Counted from the first letter of the stretch, positions 1 through 6,236 are shown. The stretch: DNA of 8,220 nt from Actinomycetes bacterium (GCA_023437285.1 JAEZGP010000541.1:1-8220); one strand, 5' to 3'. Notes: generated by a model not told the origin, from the sequence alone. Program-made: numbers and translations.

Positions 1-31
1 CCCCGACGGCGGCCAGCGCGGCGCCGGTCAC

Positions 32-841
32 GTGCCGGCGCAGCGCGGCGGTCAGCCGGCGGGGCCGCCCGCCCGGGGGACCGTGCACCGGGTGGAACCG
101 TGGTGGCGCAAGGCGCTCGTGGCGCTGGGGGTGCCGCTGTCGTTGCTGATCGGGTTGCTCGTCGTGCCCGACGTGCAGGAGTCCTGGAACGACCCGGACC
201 GCCGGTACGAGACGGTGGCGGCGGGCGTCGTGTCGCTCGCCGTGGTCGCCTGCGGCATGCTCGGCGCCTGGCTGATGGTGTTCCGGCGGCGCGCGACGTG
301 GCTGTTCACGGCCATCAGCGTGCTCGCCTGGCCGGTCCTGGCCGTGGGCAACGCCCTCGGCCCCCGCGACGTGCCGTTGCGCAGGGCCACGGGCGTGATC
401 GGCATCCGCCCGGCCGACCTGGTCTTCCTGTCGGAGAACGGAACGCTCGTCCCGTTTGCGGTGGCGGCGCTACTCGGCGCGGCGTGCCTGTACGGCGGGG
501 TGCGCTGGAACGGCAACCGACCGCCGGTGACGCGGCTGGCCCGCCATCACTGGCCGTGGCCGGCCGGGGCCGTGCTCGCCCTGACCGTGTTCGGGTACGG
601 CGCGCTGGGCGTCGGCAGCGTCCTACTGCCGCTGGCGTTGGCGTCGCTGACCGTCGCGCTGGTCTGTTTCGCGCACCGGTGGGTCGAGGCGTGGTGGCTG
701 TTCCTGACGGCCTACGTCGCCTTCGTGGCGTACGGTCTGTTCGTTGTCGACTACGGACCGTCCATCATGTACTACCTGGTGGCGGTCGGGATCGGCGCCA
801 TGGGCCTGGCCATCTGGCGCTACGACGCCGCCCGCCGCTGA
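32..841 (+). CDS. Multi-pass integral membrane protein, unknown function (start uncertain)
   Basis: The family is not recognised. The 269-residue product has about seven hydrophobic segments, roughly residues 28-46, 61-84, 88-108, 138-157, 177-213 (long enough for one or two passes), 220-240 and 243-262. This indicates a plasma-membrane protein with a short basic C-terminus (WRYDAARR). The first 25 residues are polar and rich in Gly, Pro and Arg. GTG at 32 is the first usable start in the window, but no ribosome site precedes it and the frame stays open to base 2, so the gene may begin earlier. Codon use is strongly GC3-biased, which supports real coding. The TGA at 839-841 runs directly into an 18-bp tandem repeat, and the next gene converges from the other strand. 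No catalytic or transporter motif is visible. It could be a polytopic accessory protein or a transporter subunit, but nothing in the sequence decides this. Confidence 0.75.
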   Translation: MPAQRGGQPAGPPARGTVHRVEPWWRKALVALGVPLSLLIGLLVVPDVQESWNDPDRRYETVAAGVVSLAVVACGMLGAWLMVFRRRATWLFTAISVLAWPVLAVGNALGPRDVPLRRATGVIGIRPADLVFLSENGTLVPFAVAALLGAACLYGGVRWNGNRPPVTRLARHHWPWPAGAVLALTVFGYGALGVGSVLLPLALASLTVALVCFAHRWVEAWWLFLTAYVAFVAYGLFVVDYGPSIMYYLVAVGIGAMGLAIWRYDAARR

Positions 842-929
842 AACCGGCCGCGCTGCGGAAACCGACCGCGCCGCTGAAACCGGTCGCGCCTCTCAAACCA
901 GTCGCGCCGATTCAACCGATCAGGCGCCG
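840..929. repeat. Five-unit degenerate 18-bp tandem repeat between convergent genes
   Basis: Five head-to-tail 18-bp units start at 840, 858, 876, 894 and 912. The first three begin GAAACCG and carry a CGCGC core; unit 1 reads GAAACCGGCCGCGCTGCG. Unit 4 begins CAAACCA and unit 5 TCAACCG, so the array decays toward the right. Unit 1 overlaps the last base pair of the membrane-protein stop codon and unit 5 covers the stop of the convergent MOSC gene. Because 18 is a multiple of three, each frame reads a six-residue repeat: Leu-Lys-Pro-Val-Ala-Pro-like in one, Ala-Glu-Thr-Gly-Arg-Ala-like in another. It could be the remnant of a repetitive C-terminal tail or a non-coding satellite. No strong hairpin followed by a U tract was found, so it is not an obvious terminator. 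Confidence 0.8.
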
Positions 930-1576
930 ACGCGCTTGGCGGCCCAGTCGCGGACGGCACGCGGCAGTTGCGGCACGTCGACCAGGCGGGGCAGCAGGTC
1001 CGGCTCGCGGGTCAGGGCCCGGAACACCACCCCGACGCTCACGTCGTGGTCGGGCCGCGCGGTGACCGTGACGGGGTCGCCGCCCCTGATCGTGCCCGGC
1101 GTGATGACCCGCAGGTAGGCGCCGGGCCGCGCGGCGAGCGTGAACCGCTTGACCCAGTGCTCCTCGTCCATCCAGCGGGCGAACGTGGCGCACGGGATGC
1201 GCACGTCGGCCACCTCGAGCAGCACCTCGTCGCCGATCGCCCACCGTTCGCCGATGAGCGCGCCGGTGACGTCGAGGCCCCGCGTCGTAACGTTCTCGCC
1301 GAACACGCCGCCCGGCAGCGGGCGGCCCAACTCGGCCTCCCACCAGTCGAGGTCCTCCCGGGCGTACGCGTAGACCGCCTGGTCGTCGCCGCCGTGGTGC
1401 TCGCGGGAGAAGATCTGGTCGCCGACCAGGCCGCTGCCCAGGCCGCCCTTGCGCGGACCCGGTGCGCGCACCTGCACGGGGTGGTCGACCGGGCGGCGGT
1501 CGATGCCGGTCGTGCCCGGGTCGCCGCCCGGATCGGCCCGTGGCACGGACACGTTGACGGAGATCAGCTCAGGCAT
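920..1576 (-). CDS. MOSC domain-containing protein (YiiM-like)
   Basis: The 218-residue product matches the MOSC fold (molybdenum cofactor sulfurase C-terminal-like), closest to the stand-alone YiiM type. Visible signatures are an acidic Gly-rich stretch HGGDDQAVYAYARED (residues 61-75), FGENVTTRGLDV (92-103), IGERWAIGD (108-116) and RIPCATF (126-132). The last carries Cys129, the conserved cysteine thought to handle sulfur or Moco ligands in this superfamily. A C-terminal alpha-helical extension (about 180-212) follows, as in YiiM. YiiM is linked to molybdoenzyme-dependent reduction of N-hydroxylated compounds such as 6-hydroxylaminopurine, but the substrate here is unknown. It is soluble and probably cytoplasmic. 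The ATG at 1574-1576 lies 9 nt after the stop of the winged-helix gene with only a weak GGGCTG ribosome-like site, so translation is probably coupled. No molybdenum-pathway gene is nearby. Confidence 0.9.
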   Translation of the reverse strand: MPELISVNVSVPRADPGGDPGTTGIDRRPVDHPVQVRAPGPRKGGLGSGLVGDQIFSREHHGGDDQAVYAYAREDLDWWEAELGRPLPGGVFGENVTTRGLDVTGALIGERWAIGDEVLLEVADVRIPCATFARWMDEEHWVKRFTLAARPGAYLRVITPGTIRGGDPVTVTARPDHDVSVGVVFRALTREPDLLPRLVDVPQLPRAVRDWAAKRVGA

Positions 1577-1585
1577 CAGCCCAGC

Positions 1586-2701
1586 CTAGGCCCAGCTCAC
1601 CTTTACCGGCATCTGGATAAACCGGGCGTACGACTCGAAGGCCGCCGCCACGTCCTTGCGGGTCTTCGCGGGCAGCGTGGCGAACGGGATGACGGTGACG
1701 TCGACGTGCGCGCGCTTGACGGTGCGCCGCCAGGTGCCGACGACGCGACCGGCGCGCACCACGGTCGGCTGGAACACCCCGTTGCCGCCCGGGATGATCT
1801 TTTGCTTGTGCTCGTCGTCGAGCATCAGCGAGCGGTCCTTGAACCCCAGCAGGTACTCGTCGAAACCGGGTAGGACGAGCGTGCCGGCGGGAGCGCTCGG
1901 CGAGTAGGACTCCACCAGCGCGCGGTCGGCGTACATCTCGGTGCCGTCGACGCGCACCGCGGCCAGCGCGTCACCGGCGGCCGCGATGGCCCGCTTGCAG
2001 TCGGTGGCGGTCAGCCCCGTCCAGCCCACGAAGTCCTGCCGCGTCGTCGGGCCGTGGCTGCGGAAGTAGCGCGTGGCGATGGTCGCCAGGGCCTCGTCGC
2101 GCTCGGGCCGGTGCGGGTCGGGCACCCACTCGTCGAGCAGCATGAACGCCTGCTCCTTGCCGATGTTCGGGGCGAAGCACGTCACGCCCTGCTGGCTCGC
2201 GTACCACAGCAGGTGGTAGCCGAGTTGGCCGGTGACCGGCACGCCGGCGTCGATGAGCGCGGCGATGCACTCGGCGCGGGTGAGCCGCTTGCCGCCGGCC
2301 AGCGCCGCGCCGAGCACGTCGACCGCCCGGTCGGCGACCTCCTGGGTCAGCCCCAGGAACTCGCGGCGCTTGGCCGCGCCGGCGAGCGCGCGCACCCCCA
2401 TGAGCTCCAGCATCCAGTGCGCGTCGCGGGGCGGCACGTAATGCACGGTGCCGCGCATCGGCCAGGTGCGGATCGCCTCGCGGCGCTCGAAGGCCGCGTC
2501 GAGGCCGGCGGTCGTGAGCGACGGCAGCCGGGCACCGAACGACCACGCCGCGCTGCCGATGTCCTGCGCCTGCATCGCGCCGAACCAGGTGACCACGCCG
2601 GCGACGTCGGTGGGGGCCGGCGTCGGGTAGCCGGCCGGGCGGTCGGCGAGCAGCAGGCTCATCATGCGCAGGGCGAGGGCGTCGGTGCGGCTCAACTCCA
2701 T
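1586..2701 (-). CDS. Winged-helix DNA-binding protein, HTH_42 (AlkZ/YcaQ-like) family
   Basis: The 371-residue product is a full-length member of the HTH_42 family, whose characterised members AlkZ and YcaQ are DNA glycosylases that unhook bulky or crosslinked lesions. Signatures in order: FGAMQAQDIGSAAW (residues 40-53), RTWPMRGTVHYVP (78-90), a central winged-helix part with GQLGYHLLWYASQ (158-170), and the family hallmark LPGFDEYLLGFKDRS (277-291) followed by NGVFQPTVVRAGRVVGTWRR (307-326). Gln44-Ala-Gln46 sits where AlkZ enzymes carry their Gln-x-Gln catalytic motif. Glycosylase activity is therefore possible but unproven, since most actinobacterial paralogues are uncharacterised. It is the first gene of a two-gene unit with MOSC. 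No ribosome site is visible before the ATG, and a TAGCGT hexamer lies 6 nt upstream, which suggests a leaderless mRNA. No biosynthetic cluster is visible that would mark it as a self-resistance gene. Confidence 0.88.
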   Translation of the reverse strand: MELSRTDALALRMMSLLLADRPAGYPTPAPTDVAGVVTWFGAMQAQDIGSAAWSFGARLPSLTTAGLDAAFERREAIRTWPMRGTVHYVPPRDAHWMLELMGVRALAGAAKRREFLGLTQEVADRAVDVLGAALAGGKRLTRAECIAALIDAGVPVTGQLGYHLLWYASQQGVTCFAPNIGKEQAFMLLDEWVPDPHRPERDEALATIATRYFRSHGPTTRQDFVGWTGLTATDCKRAIAAAGDALAAVRVDGTEMYADRALVESYSPSAPAGTLVLPGFDEYLLGFKDRSLMLDDEHKQKIIPGGNGVFQPTVVRAGRVVGTWRRTVKRAHVDVTVIPFATLPAKTRKDVAAAFESYARFIQMPVKVSWA

Positions 2702-2812
2702 CCGGACACGCTAACGCCGGGTTGCGACACGAAGCGCGGTCGCGATCGCCGGCCATGACAACCGAATCGGATGAGGTCGGCGACCGTACGTAACGGGTAC
2801 GCTCAGGCCCCC
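2702..2812. promoter_or_regulatory. Divergent promoter region between HTH_42 and ROK genes
   Basis: These 111 bases separate two divergently transcribed genes. On the - strand, TAGCGT (2713-2708) fits a -10 box and lies 6 nt before the HTH_42 ATG, consistent with a leaderless transcript; no convincing -35 was found. On the + strand, TACGCT (2798-2803) lies 9 nt before ATG 2813 and neither ATG 2813 nor the in-frame ATG 2771 has a ribosome site. GTACG occurs twice around the ROK -10 box (2786-2790 and 2797-2801), a possible operator for self-regulation by the ROK protein. These are motif readings only. Confidence 0.45.
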
Positions 2813-4048
2813 ATGGACTCGACACACTCGACCCGCGACATCCGCCGGCGCAACCGGTCGGTCCTGTTGATGACGCTCTTCAAGGACGGACCGCTCAGCC
2901 GGCTGGAGCTGAGCCGGGTCACCGGACTCTCCACGGCCACGGTCAGCACCGTGACCGCCGACCTGCTGGCCGACGGCCTGATCGCCGAGGCGGGCCAGGT
3001 CGAGTCGGCGGGTGGTCGCCCCCGCGTGCTGCTGCGCCTCAACCCCGGGTACGGGTACCTCATCGGGGTCGACGTCGGCGAGACGGGCGTGACCGTCGAG
3101 CTGTTCGACGCCGTCCTGACCCGGCTGCGCGCCTTCGAACGACCCCTGGACTCCGTGCGGCCCGAGCCGAAGACCGTGGTCAAGGAGGTGGCCAGCGCCA
3201 TCGCCGACATCCTGGCCGGACCGCCGCCGGACGACCGCGAGCCCGCCGACGCGCTCGGCGCGATCGACCCCGCCCGGGTGATCGGCATCGGCATCGGCGT
3301 GCCCGGCATCGTCGAGGAGGCCGGCACGGCGCTCGTGCACGCCCCGACGATCGGCTGGCACTCCGTGGCCCTGGCCGACCTGCTCCGCGACGCCGGGGTC
3401 GTCCCGCCCGTCCTGCTCGGCAACGGCGCGTGCACCCTCGCGCAGGCCGAGATGTGGTTCGGCGCCGCCAACGGCGTGCGGCACGCGGTGGTCGCCCTCG
3501 TCGGGTCCGGCGTCGGCGCCGCGGTGGTCAGCGACGGCAGGCCGTACCGGGGTTCGAGCGGCAGCGCCGGCGAGTGGGGACACACCACCCTCGTGTACGG
3601 GGGCCGCAGGTGCCGGTGCGGGGCGCTCGGCTGCGTCGAGGCGTACGTCGGGGCGGAGGGCATCCTCGCCCGGCTGGCCGAGGCGACCGGGGAGCCGGCC
3701 GACGACGACGAGGTCGCGGGCCTGACCGCGATGATGGCCGCCGCCGAGCGGCCGGGACGCGAGGCTGACCTGGCCGACCAGGTGGCCGACGAGCTGGGCG
3801 CCGCCATCGGCAACCTGATCAACCTGTTGAACCCGGAGCGGGTGGTGCTCGGCGGCTGGGCGGGGCTCGCCCTCGGTGCCGCCCGGCTGCCACGCATCCG
3901 GTTCGGCGCGCGCCGACAGGCGCTCTATCGCCCGTACCAGCAGGTTTCTATCGAGCTCAGCCACCTCGGACCCGACGCCGTCGCGCTCGGCGCGGCCACC
4001 CTGCCGCTCGCGGCGCTGCTAGCCCGCGGCGGTGAAACCCGCCGCTGA
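2813..4048 (+). CDS. ROK-family transcriptional regulator with kinase-dead ROK domain
   Basis: The 411-residue product combines an N-terminal winged helix-turn-helix (about residues 16-75, with LSRLELSRVTGLSTATVSTV as the HTH) with a ROK sugar-kinase-like domain (82-405), the architecture of NagC/Mlc/XylR-type regulators. The zinc site is intact: His257 in GEWGH and the Cys267-x-Cys269-x4-Cys274 cluster. The Glu and His of the ExGH sugar-binding motif are present. In contrast, the catalytic Asp of kinases (Asn-Asp-Ala) is Gly205 in LLGNGAC, and the phosphate loop reads DVGET instead of DVGGT. It should bind a sugar or sugar derivative and DNA without phosphorylating. ATG 2813 is preferred over ATG 2771 because the protein then begins with the family-typical MDSTHSTRDIRRRNRS and follows a -10-like box. 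The regulon is unknown, and no sugar transport or catabolic gene is adjacent. Confidence 0.9.
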   Translation: MDSTHSTRDIRRRNRSVLLMTLFKDGPLSRLELSRVTGLSTATVSTVTADLLADGLIAEAGQVESAGGRPRVLLRLNPGYGYLIGVDVGETGVTVELFDAVLTRLRAFERPLDSVRPEPKTVVKEVASAIADILAGPPPDDREPADALGAIDPARVIGIGIGVPGIVEEAGTALVHAPTIGWHSVALADLLRDAGVVPPVLLGNGACTLAQAEMWFGAANGVRHAVVALVGSGVGAAVVSDGRPYRGSSGSAGEWGHTTLVYGGRRCRCGALGCVEAYVGAEGILARLAEATGEPADDDEVAGLTAMMAAAERPGREADLADQVADELGAAIGNLINLLNPERVVLGGWAGLALGAARLPRIRFGARRQALYRPYQQVSIELSHLGPDAVALGAATLPLAALLARGGETRR

Positions 4049-4111
4049 GCCGGCGCATGCTCCCGGCAAAGCTGGGTACTACCACCTGCCTCAGTACGGG
4101 AGGTGGGACGG
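4049..4111 (+). promoter_or_regulatory. Leader of the DUF6343/PfpI operon with a possible ribosome-site-hiding hairpin
   Basis: Immediately after the ROK stop, GCCGG (4049-4053) can pair with CCGGC (4063-4067), a weak 5-bp hairpin. Further on, CCACCT (4082-4087) is complementary to AGGTGG (4101-4106), with two more C-G pairs inside (4089-4090 with 4098-4099) after one mismatch and a loop TCAGTAC. The right arm contains the ribosome site GGGAGGT (4098-4104) that serves ATG 4112. A second pairing, GTACT (4076-4080) with AGTAC (4093-4097), cannot form as a simple nested stem at the same time. The layout is compatible with switchable translation, but it is seen only in one sequence. Confidence 0.4.
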
Positions 4112-4354
4112 ATGCCGATCGGACCGCAGCCCCGGGGTGCGCGGGGCACCGTGGGTCATCCCTATACCGCGCTGCGCCTGCGGCTCGTCCTCGCCATTTT
4201 CGGTCTGGTGCTGTGCGTGCTCGGCGCGGTGTGGTCACTCAGCGTGGGCTTCACGGGGTTCGGGATCGTGCTCCTGGTCCTCGCCGCGGTGACGATCGCC
4301 GACCTCGTCGTGATCACGCTGCGGCTGCGGGCCGAGCGAGCCGCCAGGAGGTAG
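4112..4354 (+). CDS. Small two-helix membrane protein, DUF6343-like
   Basis: The 80-residue product has a short polar N-terminus (MPIGPQPRGARGTVGHPYTA), then two transmembrane helices at about residues 22-45 and 49-70, and a basic tail (RLRAERAARR). The pattern ALRLRLVLAIFGLV followed by ADLVVI resembles the actinobacterial DUF6343 family, recognised from memory, so the family name is moderate confidence. Function is unknown. ATG 4112 is chosen because a strong ribosome site, GGGAGGT at 4098-4104, lies 7-8 nt upstream; the GTG at 4103 would start inside that site. The stop TAG (4352-4354) overlaps the ribosome site of the following PfpI gene, so the two genes are almost certainly co-transcribed and coupled. 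Both ends of the protein are positively charged, consistent with an inner-membrane hairpin with both ends inside. Confidence 0.85.
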   Translation: MPIGPQPRGARGTVGHPYTALRLRLVLAIFGLVLCVLGAVWSLSVGFTGFGIVLLVLAAVTIADLVVITLRLRAERAARR

Positions 4355-4358
4355 TGAC

Positions 4359-4919
4359 GTGGGAACTGTGGCCTTCCTCGTATCGGGCGAGGGCATCGAA
4401 GAGGTGGAGCTGACCCAGCCGTGGCAGGCGGTGACCGACGCCGGTCACGAGCCGCGCCTGGTGGCGCCGGAGAAGGGCGAGGTGCAGGCGTTCCAGCACC
4501 TCGACAAGGCGGGGCGGTACCCGGTCGACGTGGTGGTGGGCGACGCCCGCGCCGCCGACTACGACGCCCTGGTCCTGCCGGGCGGCGTGGCCAACGGCGA
4601 CGAGCTGCGGATGGAGACCGAGGCGGTGCGCCTCGTGCGCGAGTTTTTCGACGAGGGCAAGCCGGTGGCCGCCATCTGCCACGGCGGCTGGGTGCTCATC
4701 GAGGCCGGGCAGGTCGGCGGCCGCAAGCTGACCTCGTGGCCCAGCCTGCAGACCGACTTCCGCAACGCGGGGGCGAACTGGGTCGACGCCGAGGTGGTCG
4801 TGGACCGGGCCGCGTCCGGCGGGGTGCACCGGGCGGGGGCGGCCTCGACGCTGATCAGTAGCCGCAAGCCCGACGACCTGCCGGCGTTCTGCCGCGAGCT
4901 GGTCAACGCGTTGGGGTGA
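4359..4919 (+). CDS. DJ-1/PfpI family protein (type 1 glutamine amidotransferase-like)
   Basis: The 186-residue product is a clear DJ-1/PfpI member, soluble and cytoplasmic. Landmarks are GIEEVELTQP (12-21) with Glu17 at the position of the DJ-1 acidic partner, ALVLPGG (70-76), the nucleophile elbow AAICHGG (104-110) with Cys107 and His108, GRKLTSWPSLQTDF (121-134), and the terminal signature SSRKPDDLPAF (167-177). Relatives act as peptidases, deglycases, glyoxalases or stress chaperones; the activity here cannot be set from sequence. GTG 4359 is the start, with AGGAGGT (4346-4352) at good spacing inside the previous stop codon. Compared with PfpI, about 13 extra residues (Gly/Ala/Ser-rich, 150-166) separate VVVD from SSRKPDD, where the archaeal protein has only four. 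The nucleophile region is intact, so the protein is probably active. Confidence 0.93.
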   Translation: MGTVAFLVSGEGIEEVELTQPWQAVTDAGHEPRLVAPEKGEVQAFQHLDKAGRYPVDVVVGDARAADYDALVLPGGVANGDELRMETEAVRLVREFFDEGKPVAAICHGGWVLIEAGQVGGRKLTSWPSLQTDFRNAGANWVDAEVVVDRAASGGVHRAGAASTLISSRKPDDLPAFCRELVNALG

Positions 4920-4971
4920 GCCGGGTTCCGTCGGCCATCTGACCAGCTCATCCGGGGCAATCGATGGTTGC

Positions 4972-5355
4972 ATGGAGGGCATGCCGATCGCGCGCCAGGT
5001 GCTCGTCGCGGGCCTGCTCGTCCTCGTGGGGCTCACCCTGCTCGCCGTGCCCGCCCGGGTGGAGGGGCCTGTCCTCGTACCCATCAGCGAGGGGCACGGG
5101 CTGAGCCTTCTCGACGCCATCGGCGCCGGACTGCTGGCGGTGGCCGTGACCTGGCTCGAGGTGCTCATCGTGCTGCGGCTGCCCCGGCTCGGCCTGTCGC
5201 CGCGCGCGTTGTTCGGGCTCGGCCTGCTCGCCGGCGTGGGCATCGGGCTGGCCGTCGCCTCGTCGTTTCGCGGGTTCTTCTGGTGGTGGGCGGTCGGCGG
5301 CGCGTGCGTCGCCGCCGCCGCGCTGGTCCTGGTGCCGCTGACCGCGCGCCGGTGA
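4972..5355 (+). CDS. Four-helix membrane protein, unknown function
   Basis: The 127-residue product is not recognised. It has four hydrophobic segments at about residues 8-27, 46-68, 80-98 and 102-122. A conserved-looking extracytoplasmic-type loop EGPVLVPISEGHGLSLLD (31-48) lies between helices 1 and 2, an aromatic cluster RGFFWWW (100-106) precedes helix 4, and the end is basic (TARR). ATG 4972 is the listed start, though ATG 4981 (beginning MPIARQ) is equally possible. Neither has a well-spaced ribosome site: GGAGGG at 4974-4979 sits only one base before ATG 4981. It follows the PfpI gene by 52 nt and may belong to the same transcript or have its own promoter. Its TGA ends 5 nt before the end of the convergent VOC gene. 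Codon bias supports real coding. Confidence 0.75.
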   Translation: MEGMPIARQVLVAGLLVLVGLTLLAVPARVEGPVLVPISEGHGLSLLDAIGAGLLAVAVTWLEVLIVLRLPRLGLSPRALFGLGLLAGVGIGLAVASSFRGFFWWWAVGGACVAAAALVLVPLTARR

Positions 5356-5360
5356 GCTAA

Positions 5361-6119
5361 TTAGTCGGCCGACTCGAAGATGCTGAACGACGCGCCGTGC
5401 GGGTCGAGCGCGTTGGCGAACCGGCCCTCCGGGATGTCCATGGGCGGGTGGACGAGGGTGCCGCCGAGCCGGGTGATCGTCGCGGCGGCCTCGTCGACGC
5501 TGGTCACGCCGAAATAGATGCCCCAGTGGGGCGGGGTGGCGGCCGGGAACACGTCGGCCATGGCCATCATGCCGCCGATGGGCCGCCCGGCCACCATCCA
5601 CTGCGTGTACGTGATCTCGCTGGCCTCGTCGAGCGTGTCCTCGGTGGCCCAGCCGAAGACCGAGCAGTAGAACGCCTTCGCGGCCGCCACGTCGCGGGTG
5701 AACAGTTCCTCCCAGCTCAGCGCACCCGGCGCGTTGAACAGCTCGGCGCCTTTCATGGTGCCGGGCTGCCAGACGCCCAACACCGCGCCGGTCGGGTCCG
5801 AGATGATCGCCATGCGGCCCAGGTCGCGGATGTCGACCGGCGGCGCGACGAGCTGCCCGCCCGCCCCCTGGGCCTTGGTCGCGGTCTCGTCGGCGTCGGC
5901 CACGATGACGTACGTGGTCCACGCGACCGGTTGGTCGGCGCTCATGAGGGAACCGGCGCCGGCCACCGCCTGACCGTCCTTGGTGAACGTCGTGTACTCG
6001 CCGGACGGCGACGCCTGCGGCTGCCAGCCGAACAGTTCGGCGTAGAACCGGCGCGTCGCCGCCAGATCGGGAGAGGCGAGGTCGATCCAACCCGGTATGC
6101 CCGCACCCACCGCTGCCAT
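5361..6119 (-). CDS. Two-domain VOC (glyoxalase/bleomycin-resistance fold) protein, Cfp30B-like
   Basis: The 252-residue product carries two tandem VOC modules, about residues 8-118 and 130-250. Each has the pattern of a Phe-Tyr-x-x-(L/V)-Phe-Gly-Trp helix (25-32 and 150-157) and a Asp-Pro-(T/H)-Gly-Ala turn (108-112 and 239-243). The arrangement resembles the mycobacterial 27-kDa antigen Cfp30B (Rv0577) family and related Streptomyces proteins. The glyoxalase I metal ligands are not obvious, so a lyase reaction cannot be claimed; binding or sequestration of a small molecule is possible. ATG at 6117-6119 is chosen because GAGGAGA (6124-6130 on the opposite strand) precedes it at correct spacing. 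The frame stays open to 6557, but that part is antisense-phase noise inside the propeller gene. It is soluble and lacks a signal peptide. A 15-bp palindrome lies in its leader. Confidence 0.92.
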   Translation of the reverse strand: MAAVGAGIPGWIDLASPDLAATRRFYAELFGWQPQASPSGEYTTFTKDGQAVAGAGSLMSADQPVAWTTYVIVADADETATKAQGAGGQLVAPPVDIRDLGRMAIISDPTGAVLGVWQPGTMKGAELFNAPGALSWEELFTRDVAAAKAFYCSVFGWATEDTLDEASEITYTQWMVAGRPIGGMMAMADVFPAATPPHWGIYFGVTSVDEAAATITRLGGTLVHPPMDIPEGRFANALDPHGASFSIFESAD

Positions 6120-6221
6120 GGCGTCTCCTCGGAGCTGCGCCGGGCAGGCCGGGTGCCGCACCCGTGCGTCTCTCCATGGCCTATCACAGGCGCGGCACCT
6201 TTTATCGCTTTTTGCGGATAG
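6120..6221 (-). promoter_or_regulatory. Upstream region of the VOC gene: ribosome site, 15-bp palindrome, A/T-rich patch
   Basis: Reading toward the VOC gene on the - strand, the region begins with an A/T-rich patch (6220-6199) that contains TATCCGC, five A residues and GCGATA, a small near-perfect hairpin with one bulge. Next comes TGATAG (6188-6183), a poor -10 candidate. A perfect inverted repeat follows at 6150-6164 (CGGGTG, CCG, CACCCG). The ribosome site GAGGAGA (6130-6124) lies 4 nt before the ATG. The palindrome is well placed for a repressor operator or a 5' UTR stem, but no promoter can be assigned with confidence. Confidence 0.4.
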
Positions 6222-6236
6222 GCCGGCGGCGCCGGC
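6222..6236 (-). terminator. GC hairpin at the end of the beta-propeller gene
   Basis: GCCGGC (6222-6227) and GCCGGC (6231-6236), separated by three bases, form a 6-bp all-G/C stem that begins at the TAG stop (6238-6236) of the propeller gene. There is no U tract downstream, which is common for actinobacterial hairpin terminators. It would separate the propeller transcript from the VOC gene on the same strand. The call rests on position and stem strength only. Confidence 0.4.

Noticed and set aside
100..1065. + strand frame of 321 codons overlapping the first membrane protein
   Set aside because: Arg/Gly/Ala-rich shadow without domain features; only its short Lys-Pro-Ala stretch over the 18-bp repeat is of interest and is reported there.
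2742..2749. GCGATCGC palindrome in the divergent promoter region
   Set aside because: An isolated 8-bp G/C-rich palindrome with mismatched flanks is expected by chance here; no second copy supports an operator.
2771..2812. ATG 2771 as the ROK start
   Set aside because: It has no ribosome site and would add 14 residues unlike ROK N-termini. ATG 2813 follows a -10-like box and gives a standard HTH start.
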